From: Novosphingobium sp.
GTDB lineage: Bacteria; Pseudomonadota; Alphaproteobacteria; Sphingomonadales; Sphingomonadaceae
Assembly (NCBI RefSeq): GCF_027489515.1
Contig: NZ_JAIXZS010000067.1
Location: forward strand, 1-47,051
Direction: 5' to 3'
DNA: 47,051 nucleotides
Shown here: positions 31,512 to 39,226 of the stretch, in pieces
How positions within the stretch are numbered: the stretch's first letter is position 1
Layout: each line of letters begins with the position of its first letter
Made by a program: the position numbers and the translations under genes
The notes under the pieces: model-generated
Seen by the model: only the letters and a program-made list of their open reading frames with translations
What the model was told of the DNA's origin: nothing
The model's database searches: none

Positions 31512-32812
31512 GCCGTCTCGACCTGCCGTTCCATCTGGGCAACGCGTGGATCATTTGGCCAGACCCAGTCCTGGCCGATGACCTGCTCCACCGCGAGGTG
31601 CGGCGGCACCCGGTCCAGCCCGATCATCTTGTCGCAGGTCTGGTGGAAGCTGTAGATGCGCGCTTCCTGATAGCTAAGCGGCACAGACTTGAAGCCGTCG
31701 CTTTCCATCGACTTCTGGATTGCCTCGCCGAACTGGGTGTCTTCCTGGATGATCGCATTCATCCTGCGACCGCCCCCACCTTCAATTGAGTCGTCAGGCT
31801 CTGTCCACAAGTCGGGCACGGGCCCGTCACCCCAGTCGAGCGCCATGGTGATCAACTCGAGACGGGTGGTGTTCAGCGAGGTTGGCCAGAAGATCAGCGG
31901 CGGAATGAAGAAGTTGGACAGCGGCGAGACCCAGTTGGGGAACATCGTATAGCTCTGCGTGGTGGTGCGCCCCAGCTCGCCCACGGTCTCCACCGATTGC
32001 CACTCCGGCGGATTGTCGATCGCGCGCACATGCTCGCGGTTGGTGTTCTTCGGCGGCGGCGCGATCATGCGCGCGTGGCCGCCGGGGAAGATCGTGTTCA
32101 CATTGCGCTTGTGATCGACGAGTGGTGCCACAGTCTCGGCATGGATGAAGGGCACATGGTAGACTTCCATGTTGGCCTCCATCGCCACTTTCCAGTTGCA
32201 CTTGAGATCGAACGACTGGCGGGCGGCGAGCCGCATCCGGTCGAAGCCGAACTCCGCCCATTCGTCCCACAGCGGGCCCATCCAGTCGCGCAGGCTGATT
32301 GCATTGTCGTCGAGATTCACGAAGATCAGCTTGCCATACATCTCGCAGCGCACGCCGATCAGGCTGCGGCACGACTTGTCGAAATTGCTCCCGAAATCCT
32401 GCGATTCCGGAATGCCGACAAGCTCGCCGTCGGTCTTGTAGGTCCAGTTGTGATAGCCGCACATCAGGCGGGGGCTGCGCCCGCTCTGGACAGTGACGAC
32501 CGGCGCGCCGCGGTGGCGGCAGGTGTTGTAGAAGGCGCGGACAACGCCATCCATGCCGTGGACGATGATCAGCGGCTGGCCGGCATTGTCCCACTGCATG
32601 AAGCTGCCCGGCTCGGGCACTTCATCGAGGTGAGCGGCAAACAGCCAGCTCTTCTTCCAGATATACTGCTGCTCGAGGTCGTAATACTCCTGGCTCGTGT
32701 AGCGCCCGGCCGGCATGTCCGGCAGCGGCGGGAAGCCTTCGGGCAGCGCGGTGCGGGCGGCTTCCCATTCCATCAGCCGCTTGATCGTATCGACCGTCTG
32801 CTGGTCCATCAT
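31508..32812 (-). CDS. Rieske non-heme iron oxygenase, alpha subunit (CGYHNW variant)
   Basis: A 434-residue alpha subunit. The Rieske ligands are Cys98-x-His100 and Cys118-x-x-His121, but the usual HGW is HNW (Asn122), and CGY replaces CPY. The iron site MEANMEVYHVPFIHAE has His219 and His224 and no DNF. These differences set it apart from the other five Rieske proteins here. GGGAG lies 8 bases before the first ATG of an ATG-ATG pair, which is used. It lies 27 bases after an SDR gene and overlaps the next SDR by 4 bases. The N-terminal helix (QQTVDTIKRLMEWEAARTAL) is longer than usual. Hydroxylation or O-demethylation are both possible. Confidence 0.92.
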   Translation of the reverse strand: MMDQQTVDTIKRLMEWEAARTALPEGFPPLPDMPAGRYTSQEYYDLEQQYIWKKSWLFAAHLDEVPEPGSFMQWDNAGQPLIIVHGMDGVVRAFYNTCRHRGAPVVTVQSGRSPRLMCGYHNWTYKTDGELVGIPESQDFGSNFDKSCRSLIGVRCEMYGKLIFVNLDDNAISLRDWMGPLWDEWAEFGFDRMRLAARQSFDLKCNWKVAMEANMEVYHVPFIHAETVAPLVDHKRNVNTIFPGGHARMIAPPPKNTNREHVRAIDNPPEWQSVETVGELGRTTTQSYTMFPNWVSPLSNFFIPPLIFWPTSLNTTRLELITMALDWGDGPVPDLWTEPDDSIEGGGGRRMNAIIQEDTQFGEAIQKSMESDGFKSVPLSYQEARIYSFHQTCDKMIGLDRVPPHLAVEQVIGQDWVWPNDPRVAQMERQVETA

Positions 32813-32839
32813 GGCCGGAACTCCCTTTCTCAGGCGATG

Positions 32840-33622
32840 TCAGGCGTTGCCTGCGATCACCGATTTCGCGTCATCCACACGGATCGCCGCGCCGTTGATG
32901 AACTTGCTTTCGTCCGAGGCGAGGAACACCACCGTGTAGGCAATGTCGTCAGGTTCGCCGAGCTTGGTGATCGGGCCGCCATTGAGCGCTTCCTCCGCCC
33001 CGCGCATCAGCGCCGCCTGCCGGCCGACTTCGATCACCATCGGGGTGAGGATGCCCGCCGGGTGGATCGAGTTGCAGCGGATGTTGTAGCCCTGCCGCGC
33101 GCAGTGCACAGCGACAGCGCGGGTCAGCCCTTCGACCGCACCTTTTGCTGCGCAATAAGCGGCCACTGCGCTCTCACCCTGGACCGAAGCGATCGAGGCC
33201 ATGTTGATGATCGAGCCACCCCCAGCACCACCATTGTTTTCCTTCATCACGCGCACCGCGTGCTGACAGCCGAACCAGGTGCCGTCCGCGCTCACCGCCA
33301 TGATGAAGCGGTAGTCCTTCTCGGTCTGCGTCTCGATATCGCCGAGTTCGACGACGCCGGCGTTGTTGACGAGAATATCGAGCTTGCCGTGCCGCGCGAC
33401 GACATCGTCGACCAGCGCGCGCCATTCGGCATCGTGCCGCACATCGAGATGGCGATACTCAGCCATTTCGCCCAGCTCGGCAGCGACACGCTCGCCATTC
33501 GCACTATCCACATCGGTGAGGATCACCCGCGCGCCTTCGCGCACGAACATCCGCGCATCCGCTTCGCCGAGGCCCTTTGCGGCGCCCGTGATGATTGCGA
33601 CTTTTCCGGCTAGCCTGCCCAT
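32840..33622 (-). CDS. SDR family oxidoreductase (classical)
   Basis: A 260-residue classical SDR: TGAAKGLG at 12-19, Asp in LTDVD (NAD-type), NNAG at 86-89, Ser143, Tyr156 and Lys160 (YCAAK). It is a close paralog of 675-1460, including the shared GAAKGLG-x-ADAR start, and more distantly of 34206-34946. It heads the long minus-strand operon (Rieske, SDR, flavoprotein, NmrA, MDR, SDR, DUF1905). The 88-base region up to the divergent NTF2-like gene holds the CACCAATTCACC/CTAGGCAG motif. GAGAGG is about 11 bases before the ATG, a slightly long spacing. Confidence 0.93.
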   Translation of the reverse strand: MGRLAGKVAIITGAAKGLGEADARMFVREGARVILTDVDSANGERVAAELGEMAEYRHLDVRHDAEWRALVDDVVARHGKLDILVNNAGVVELGDIETQTEKDYRFIMAVSADGTWFGCQHAVRVMKENNGGAGGGSIINMASIASVQGESAVAAYCAAKGAVEGLTRAVAVHCARQGYNIRCNSIHPAGILTPMVIEVGRQAALMRGAEEALNGGPITKLGEPDDIAYTVVFLASDESKFINGAAIRVDDAKSVIAGNA

Positions 33623-33654
33623 AACGCGGCGTTCCTCTCAATTATGCAAGTTCC

Positions 33655-33681
33655 CACCAATTCACCCCGGATGCTAGGCAG
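33655..33681. promoter_or_regulatory. shared divergent-promoter motif, copy 1
   Basis: CACCAATTCACC at 33655-33666 and CTAGGCAG at 33674-33681, in the 88-base gap between divergent genes starting at 33622 (-) and 33711 (+). Both elements recur exactly in the divergent gap at 40825-40866, but with a longer distance between them. They are candidate operator and/or promoter elements. Confidence 0.4.
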
Positions 33682-33710
33682 ACGTTACTAGCAAAAGAGA
33701 GGGGTGAGCC

Positions 33711-34175
33711 GTGGGACTGACGATCGACGAGCTCTCGGCGCGCGAAGAGATCCGCGATCTGCTCCACCGCTACTGCAAGGGCATCGACCGGCGTGACTGG
33801 CCGCTAGTGCGTTCGTGCTTTGCCGATGACCATGTCCACAAGCACGCCAGCATCGAGGGTTCTGCGGACGATTTCGTGCGGATGGCAAGCGCCGTGCTGA
33901 GCACCATCCCGGCGACGCACCACACCGTCGGCAATGTCCACTTTGCCTTCGCCGAGGATGGCCTGAGCGCGGAAACCGAGGCAAACTTCGTCGCCTATCA
34001 CCTGATCGAGGCGGGCCATCCGGAGGGTACTCCGGTGCCGACGGGCGGCAAGGCGACAGATTGGATCGTTGCAGGGCGCTATTGCGACCGGTTCGAGAAG
34101 CGCGACGGCAAATGGATTATCGTGCGGCGGCAGGCGTACCACGACTGGGAACGCGTCGATCCGGCGAATGTCTGA
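33711..34175 (+). CDS. NTF2-like protein, LinA-like (GTG start)
   Basis: A 154-residue SnoaL_4-type protein with a GTG start and a strong AGAGAGGGG 6 bases upstream. Asp26 (KGIDRRD) and His71 (THHTVGNVHF) form the LinA-type pair 45 residues apart, and DRFEKRDGKWII gives the arginine region. It is similar to the three tandem proteins at 20361-21915. It heads a plus-strand operon with an SDR (30 bases later) and a TIM-barrel protein. It is divergent from the SDR-Rieske-KstD operon, with a shared upstream region. Catalysis (dehydration, isomerisation, elimination) is inferred only from the dyad. Confidence 0.87.
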   Translation: MGLTIDELSAREEIRDLLHRYCKGIDRRDWPLVRSCFADDHVHKHASIEGSADDFVRMASAVLSTIPATHHTVGNVHFAFAEDGLSAETEANFVAYHLIEAGHPEGTPVPTGGKATDWIVAGRYCDRFEKRDGKWIIVRRQAYHDWERVDPANV

Positions 34176-34205
34176 AAAGCAAACAGAATTACGGGAGAGA
34201 ACTTG

Positions 34206-34946
34206 ATGCGACTGAACGGCAAGACCGCCCTAATCACCGGCGGCTCATCGGGGCTTGGGGCCGCAATGGCAAAACGCTTCGTGGCCGAAGGAGCCAGCGT
34301 CGTGATCGCCGATATCGATGACGCGGGCGGCGAAGCGCTTGCCGCCGAACTGGGAGACAAGGCCCGCTACGTGCACCTTGATGTGACCCAGGAAGCTGAT
34401 TGGGCCGCTGCGGTGGACAGCATCAAGACGCTCGACTGCGTGATCAACAATGCCGGCATCACCACGGCGGGCAATATCGAGCAGGTCACGCTCGAGCAGT
34501 TCCGCCACGAGTTCGAGATCGACGTCGTGGGCGTGTTCCTTGGCTGCAAATATGCCGTGGCGAAGATGAAGGCAGCTGGCGGCTCGATCATCAACATGTC
34601 CTCGCTCGCTGGCATCCGCGCCAACGCCGATCTCGTCGCCTACAACGGCGCCAAAGCCGCCGTGGCGCACATGACCAAGTCGATTGCCGCGCACTGCGGC
34701 AAGAGCGGCTACGGCATCCGCTGCAACTCGATCCACCCCGGCGTGATCCGGACGCCGATCCTCGACAAGGTGCTGGCGCAGGTCCCCAATCCGGATGAAG
34801 TCTACGCCGGTTGGGTCGCCGTCCACCCGATCGGCCGCATCGGGACGCCAGAGGAAATCGCCGCCATCGCGGTCTACCTCGCCTCCGACGAATCCACCTT
34901 CACCACCGGCGCCGAATTCCGCATCGACGGCGGCAGTTCCATCTGA
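34206..34946 (+). CDS. SDR family oxidoreductase (classical)
   Basis: A 246-residue classical SDR: TGGSSGLG at 11-18, Asp in IADID (NAD-type), NNAG at 81-84, Ser132/133, Tyr146 and Lys150 (YNGAK). It ends TGAEFRIDGGSSI. The ATG at 34206 has GGGAGAGA upstream; a TTG one codon earlier is unlikely to be the start. Its stop overlaps the ATG of the TIM-barrel gene (TGATG). It is probably an alcohol dehydrogenase/ketoreductase for a cyclic intermediate. Confidence 0.93.
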   Translation: MRLNGKTALITGGSSGLGAAMAKRFVAEGASVVIADIDDAGGEALAAELGDKARYVHLDVTQEADWAAAVDSIKTLDCVINNAGITTAGNIEQVTLEQFRHEFEIDVVGVFLGCKYAVAKMKAAGGSIINMSSLAGIRANADLVAYNGAKAAVAHMTKSIAAHCGKSGYGIRCNSIHPGVIRTPILDKVLAQVPNPDEVYAGWVAVHPIGRIGTPEEIAAIAVYLASDESTFTTGAEFRIDGGSSI

Positions 34947-35740
34947 TGAACCCGATCAGCCTCGCCTCGGGCGTCGTCCCCGAATTCGGCCCCGTCGAAA
35001 CCATCCGCGCGGCTGAGGTTGGCGGCTTCGATCAGGTCGGGCTCTGGGTCGATCCCGCGACGTGGACGCAAGCCCAGACCGGCGAGGCCCGCGCCGCGCT
35101 GGCGGATACCGGCCTCCCGCTGCTCGATGTCGAGGTGATATGGATTCAGCCCGGCAGCGACATTGCCCTGCACAAGAAGGTCATCGATGTCGGCGCGGAG
35201 CTGGGCGCGCGGAACGTGCTCTGCGTCTCCTCCGATCCCGACATGGGCCAGACCGCCGCGCGCCTTCACGAACTTTGCGTCTATGCCGAAGGCTCGGGGA
35301 TGCGTGTGGCGCTGGAGTTCGGGATTTTCACCGAGGTGAAGACGCTCGCAATGGCGCTCGGCGTGCTGGATCAGGTCGGCCACCCGCTGCGCGCGCTGCT
35401 GATCGATCCGATCCACGTCGACCGCTCGCTGAGCCCGGTCGCTGATCTGGCAAAGGTCCCGCGCGAGCTGCTGCCCTATGCCCAGTTCTGCGACGCACCA
35501 GCCAAGCGCCCGGATCCCGCCAATTTTGCGGCGATCATCGAGGACGCCATCGACCTGCGCGAACAATGCGGCGAAGGCGCGCTGCCGCTCGCGGCGATGT
35601 ATGCAGCGCTCCCGCCTGGCATCCCGCTCAGCATCGAACTGCGTTCCAAGGCGCTGCGCGATGGCTTCCCCAATCCCGGCGAGCGCGCGAAGGCGGTTGC
35701 GGAGGCGACGCGGCGCTGGCTGGCGGCGAACGCCGGCTAG
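34946..35740 (+). CDS. sugar-phosphate isomerase/epimerase-like TIM-barrel protein
   Basis: A 264-residue protein of the xylose-isomerase-like TIM-barrel superfamily (AP endonuclease 2/IolE-type). Likely metal ligands, by position on successive strands, are Glu124 (LEFGIFTE), Asp154 and His157 (LIDPIHVDR) and Glu231 (SIELRS). Members catalyse isomerisation, epimerisation or dehydration of small hydroxy-ketones, so it may act on a ring-derived polyol or ketone here rather than a sugar. The ATG overlaps the SDR stop by one base, which fixes the start. Its TAG stop overlaps the convergent peptidase stop inside CTAG (35737-35740). Confidence 0.85.
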   Translation: MNPISLASGVVPEFGPVETIRAAEVGGFDQVGLWVDPATWTQAQTGEARAALADTGLPLLDVEVIWIQPGSDIALHKKVIDVGAELGARNVLCVSSDPDMGQTAARLHELCVYAEGSGMRVALEFGIFTEVKTLAMALGVLDQVGHPLRALLIDPIHVDRSLSPVADLAKVPRELLPYAQFCDAPAKRPDPANFAAIIEDAIDLREQCGEGALPLAAMYAALPPGIPLSIELRSKALRDGFPNPGERAKAVAEATRRWLAANAG

Positions 35741-37341
35741 TTCCCGCGCGCCTTCACGAAGGCAGCAACATCATCGTGCAGCGCCTTCAGTGAATCCTCG
35801 TGCGCGTAGACCATGTGACCTGACGGATAATACTTGTACGAGATGTTCGCGCGCAGGTTTTCCGGAACGGGCAAGTGCCGCATCTGGAAGCGGCCTTCGA
35901 AGTAAGGCGTTGCGGTGTCGTAGTACCCGCCCAGCACCAGTACGCGCAGCGAAGGATTGGTCTTCATCGCAAAGGCAAGATCGGGCAGCACGTTGGCCGC
36001 GCCTTCCACGGGTGCGGATGCGTCCGGCGGCGTGTGCTTCAGGTCCCAGTCGCCGACATTGGCGAAGAGCTTGAAGGCCTTGCCCGCACCGTAGCGCAAA
36101 GTCCCCCGCGCATAATCGTTGAAGGCCGAGACATAGGCCGAACTGATCGCCGTGGACTGCGGATCATAGTCTGCCTCGCGGCTCAGCACGTCGAGGCTCG
36201 GGCCGGCGAAGCGGGTATCGAGCCGGCCGACGGTCTGCCCGGTCTCGTCCATCAGGTTGCGGTTGAACTGGCCGAGATTGACCCTGAGGTTCGCGCGCAG
36301 GATGTAGGCCGGGGTGAGACCGGTATAGCGCGCCAACTTCTCGGCCATCGCCTGCTTGCGATCCGCCGGAAGGTCGTTCCCCTCGATCAGCGCGGCGGCA
36401 TAGTCGCCGGTCGCAAAACGCTCGGCCTCGGCAAGGAACGGCTCAAGCTGCGCCGGGCGGCCGCCGGGCACGCGGTTGTGATACCACGCTGTCGCCGCAT
36501 AAGTCGGCAGCGTGACGATGTAGGGCAGGTCGTTGCCGGGGTTCCGTTGCGGCGCATCGGCCCAGAAATCGAACGCCAGCGTCGTCGAAAGCAGCATGAT
36601 CCCGTTGAGATCGGCTGAATCCGCATTCTGCAGCCGCGCCGCCAGCGCAACCGCGCGCGGCGTGCCGTAGCTTTCGCCGAAGAGGTAGCGCGGCGAATTC
36701 CAGCGCTGGTATTTGCCGAGGAACTGCTTGATGAACTCGGCAAAGGCATAGACGTCCTGATCGATACCGTAGAACGCCTTGTCTTTGTCCTTGCCCGCGA
36801 TCCGGCTGAACCCCGCGCCCGGTGCATCGATGAACACGAGGTCCGCCACATCAAGCGGGCTCTCGCCATTGTCGACGACCTTATAGGGCGCAGGCGGCGT
36901 ATGGCTGCCATCCGCCGTCACCACCCGGCGCGGGCCGAAGGCGCCCATGTGGAGCCAGACGGTTGAGGAACCGGGGCCGCCGTTGAACACGAACAGGATC
37001 GGGCGATCCGCGGCGGGTGCACCCTTCTTGAAATAGGCGGTGTAGAACATCGAGGCTTCGGCCGGGGCTTCATCGCCTGTCGCATCCGCCTTGGGCTTCG
37101 CTGCGTCGTCCCAGCCTTTGGGATGCACGACAAGCGTGCCTGCCACTGCCTTGTAGTCGATCCGGCTCCCCCGCACGGTGACTGAGCCTTCGCTCGAAAC
37201 CTCTTCGGGCTCGAACAGTGCGGCGGGCGCCGCCTTTGCCGCTTCAGCGGGCTTGCCAGCTTCCGCAGGCTTATCTGCTGCGAGCGCCGCCGTGCTCAGG
37301 GCGAATGCCAGAGCCAATGCCGAAATTCCGAGCAACCGCAT
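35737..37341 (-). CDS. S10-family serine carboxypeptidase-like protein, secreted
   Basis: A 534-residue protein with a signal peptide (MRLLGISALALAFALSTAAL, cleavage near ALA-AD) and an Ala/Pro/Lys-rich linker. The alpha/beta-hydrolase catalytic domain has FNGGPGSST (oxyanion region, 119-127), Ser224 in GESYGTP, Asp475 in GGYYDTATPYF and His509 in YYPSGHMVY. It is probably periplasmic and cleaves C-terminal residues or acts as an acyl-transferring relative. The ATG at 37341 has GAGG 7 bases upstream; the ATG at 37353 lacks one. A strong terminator for the upstream gene lies only 20 bases before the start, so its own promoter must overlap that hairpin or be fed by read-through. Its link to the catabolic genes is unclear. 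Confidence 0.9.
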   Translation of the reverse strand: MRLLGISALALAFALSTAALAADKPAEAGKPAEAAKAAPAALFEPEEVSSEGSVTVRGSRIDYKAVAGTLVVHPKGWDDAAKPKADATGDEAPAEASMFYTAYFKKGAPAADRPILFVFNGGPGSSTVWLHMGAFGPRRVVTADGSHTPPAPYKVVDNGESPLDVADLVFIDAPGAGFSRIAGKDKDKAFYGIDQDVYAFAEFIKQFLGKYQRWNSPRYLFGESYGTPRAVALAARLQNADSADLNGIMLLSTTLAFDFWADAPQRNPGNDLPYIVTLPTYAATAWYHNRVPGGRPAQLEPFLAEAERFATGDYAAALIEGNDLPADRKQAMAEKLARYTGLTPAYILRANLRVNLGQFNRNLMDETGQTVGRLDTRFAGPSLDVLSREADYDPQSTAISSAYVSAFNDYARGTLRYGAGKAFKLFANVGDWDLKHTPPDASAPVEGAANVLPDLAFAMKTNPSLRVLVLGGYYDTATPYFEGRFQMRHLPVPENLRANISYKYYPSGHMVYAHEDSLKALHDDVAAFVKARGN

Positions 37342-37360
37342 GAAACGCCTCATTCGCAAA

Positions 37361-37397
37361 CAAAAAACCGGCGCGGTTGGTCGCACCGCGCCGGTTT
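37361..37397 (-). terminator. rho-independent terminator of the NmrA-like gene
   Basis: A perfect 13-bp stem (AAACCGGCGCGGT paired with ACCGCGCCGGTTT) with a 7-base loop. On the minus strand it runs into a run of six T residues followed by GTTTG. It lies 60 bases after the NmrA-like stop at 37457 and 20 bases before the peptidase start at 37341. Confidence 0.85.
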
Positions 37398-37456
37398 GTT
37401 GTCCATACCCTGCTGGCCGCAATCGAGAGCGGCCGGTCAGGACATTCAGCGGAAGA

Positions 37457-38389
37457 TCACCCCGCCGAAGGGCGATGCGCGGTGTCGGACCAGTCTTGCC
37501 GCGCGACCCACTGCGCCAGCGTTTCGAGCTCGATCCCCGGCAGGCGCTCCATCATCGCCTCGGTGTTCACCTCGAATGGCTTGGTCGGCGCGTTGTTGTT
37601 GTAGTTGTAGAACGCCGCGATGCCCGCCGAGAACGGCTTGCGCTCCGCCTCAGGCATCGAATCGCCCAGCGCGGCCACCAGCAGATCGCCGAATTCCTCG
37701 GGCGTGCAGGGGTCGTACTTGATCGTATGGCCGAAGTGATCAGAGAGGATCTGCGCGACCTGCGGCGGCAGAAGCCGCTCCGGCCCGCCGATGTTCATCC
37801 AGGTGCCTTCCATGTCCGGCCGATCCATCGCGTGGATCATGATCTTGGCGACGTCATCGAGGCTGATCCAGTTCGCGCCCAGCGTGGGCTTGTGCGGATA
37901 GACGTAGCGCTTCTCGTGGACGATGAATGGCCGCGCCCAGTTCGTCAGCAGGTTGTCCATGAACAGCACCGAGCCGAACACGGTGGCCGGCACGCCCGAC
38001 CGGAACAGCGCGTTGATGCCTGCGGTGTTGCCGGCATAGGTGAAGGCATCGCCGGGCTTGTCCGGAATCCAGCTCGAGGTGTTCCAGACGAAGCGCTTGG
38101 CGTCGACTTCCTTGGCCGCCTCACCGATCCAGCCGGCGAGTTCGGCGCGGGAATCCCGGAGCTGCAGCGGATGGTTGTAGAACACCGCGTCCGAGCCCTC
38201 GAGCGCCTTGGTGTAGGTCGAGCGATCGTAGAGATCGATGACGCGGGTTTCGATATCGGCGTTGGTCGGCCCGAGATCGGGCTTCTCATTGCGGGAAAGC
38301 GCGCGGACCTGATGCCCAGCAGCGACAAGCTGGCGCACCTGTGCCAGCCCCTGCCGGCCGGTTGCGCCCACGACGGATACCAGTGCCAT
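37457..38389 (-). CDS. NmrA-like / atypical SDR NAD(P)-binding protein
   Basis: A 310-residue Rossmann protein: GATGRQG at 8-14, then RALSRNEKPDLG, SVLFMDNLLTNW and NWISLDDVAKIMIHAM. It is a paralog of 28159-29109 with the same domain order and no obvious Tyr-x-x-x-Lys. GGAGAG lies 8 bases before the ATG. It ends the DUF35-thiolase-SDR-NmrA group, followed by a strong terminator. It may be a reductase acting on a side-chain or ring product, or an NAD(P)-sensing protein. A short polar Asn-rich stretch (FYNYNNNAPT) lies in the C-terminal part. Confidence 0.87.
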   Translation of the reverse strand: MALVSVVGATGRQGLAQVRQLVAAGHQVRALSRNEKPDLGPTNADIETRVIDLYDRSTYTKALEGSDAVFYNHPLQLRDSRAELAGWIGEAAKEVDAKRFVWNTSSWIPDKPGDAFTYAGNTAGINALFRSGVPATVFGSVLFMDNLLTNWARPFIVHEKRYVYPHKPTLGANWISLDDVAKIMIHAMDRPDMEGTWMNIGGPERLLPPQVAQILSDHFGHTIKYDPCTPEEFGDLLVAALGDSMPEAERKPFSAGIAAFYNYNNNAPTKPFEVNTEAMMERLPGIELETLAQWVARQDWSDTAHRPSAG

Positions 38390-38452
38390 TTCGCATCTCT
38401 CCTTTGGTGAGGCCGCCCAGCTCTTTGGCCGGTGCAGCCGGAATAGGCGGGC

Positions 38453-39214
38453 TCAGCTCCGGATCGCGCTGGCCCCATCGACATTGAGGTCGGTCCCGCT
38501 GGTGAAGCTCGAATCCTCGCAGGACAGGAACAGGATCGCCCGCGCCACTTCATCGGGCTCGCCCACGCGGCCCATCGGGTGGGCGGAGGCCATCACCGCT
38601 TCGATCTGCTCAGGGGTTGCCCCGCCGGCGTTGAGGTAGCGGTTGTACATCGGGGTGCGGATCGCGCCCGGATGCACGGTGTTGGCGCGGATCTTCAGCC
38701 CCCGCTCGGCGCAATCGAGCGCCACTGCCCGGGTCAGGTGCGTCACGCCCGCCTTGGAGGCGCAATAGGCCGCCATGCCCCCCGAAGCGCGGTGCGCCAG
38801 CATCGAGCCGATATTGACGATGGTGGCGTTCTCGCCGGATGCCGCCAGCGCCGGGATCGCGGCACGGCAGCCGTAGAAGGAGCCGGTGAGGTTGATATCG
38901 ATGTGGCGGTGCCAGCTGTCGAGATCGACATCGACGGTGTTGCCGGGTTCGGAAATGCCGGCGATGTTGCACAGTGTCGTCAGCTTGCCGAAGCGCGCCA
39001 AGGTTGCCGCCACCGCCGCTTCCCACTGCGCCAGATCGCGCACATCAAGCTGCACCGCATCGGCATTCGGGCCGAGCGCGGCGGCATGGGCCTTGGCCTT
39101 GTTGAGCTGGAGGTCGCCCAGCATCACGCTGCCACCTTCGGCCACGAACAGCTCCGCAACCGTGCCACCGATCCCTTCCGCGCCGCCCGAAATGAGGGCG
39201 ACCCTGCCGGTCAT
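38453..39214 (-). CDS. SDR family oxidoreductase (classical)
   Basis: A 253-residue SDR: SGGAEGIG at 9-16, Asp in LGDLQ, NIAG at 83-86 (CNIAG in place of NNAG), Ser137, Tyr150 and Lys154 (YCASK). It ends TSGTDLNVDGASAIRS. The ATG at 39214, with GGGGA a few bases upstream, is used; a GTG at 39223 in the same frame is the alternative. It begins 12 bases after the thiolase-like stop. In this operon it could reduce or oxidise the ketone or aldehyde made by the thiolase/aldolase, or prepare its substrate. Confidence 0.9.
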   Translation of the reverse strand: MTGRVALISGGAEGIGGTVAELFVAEGGSVMLGDLQLNKAKAHAAALGPNADAVQLDVRDLAQWEAAVAATLARFGKLTTLCNIAGISEPGNTVDVDLDSWHRHIDINLTGSFYGCRAAIPALAASGENATIVNIGSMLAHRASGGMAAYCASKAGVTHLTRAVALDCAERGLKIRANTVHPGAIRTPMYNRYLNAGGATPEQIEAVMASAHPMGRVGEPDEVARAILFLSCEDSSFTSGTDLNVDGASAIRS

Positions 39215-39226
39215 CTTCCCCACAGG

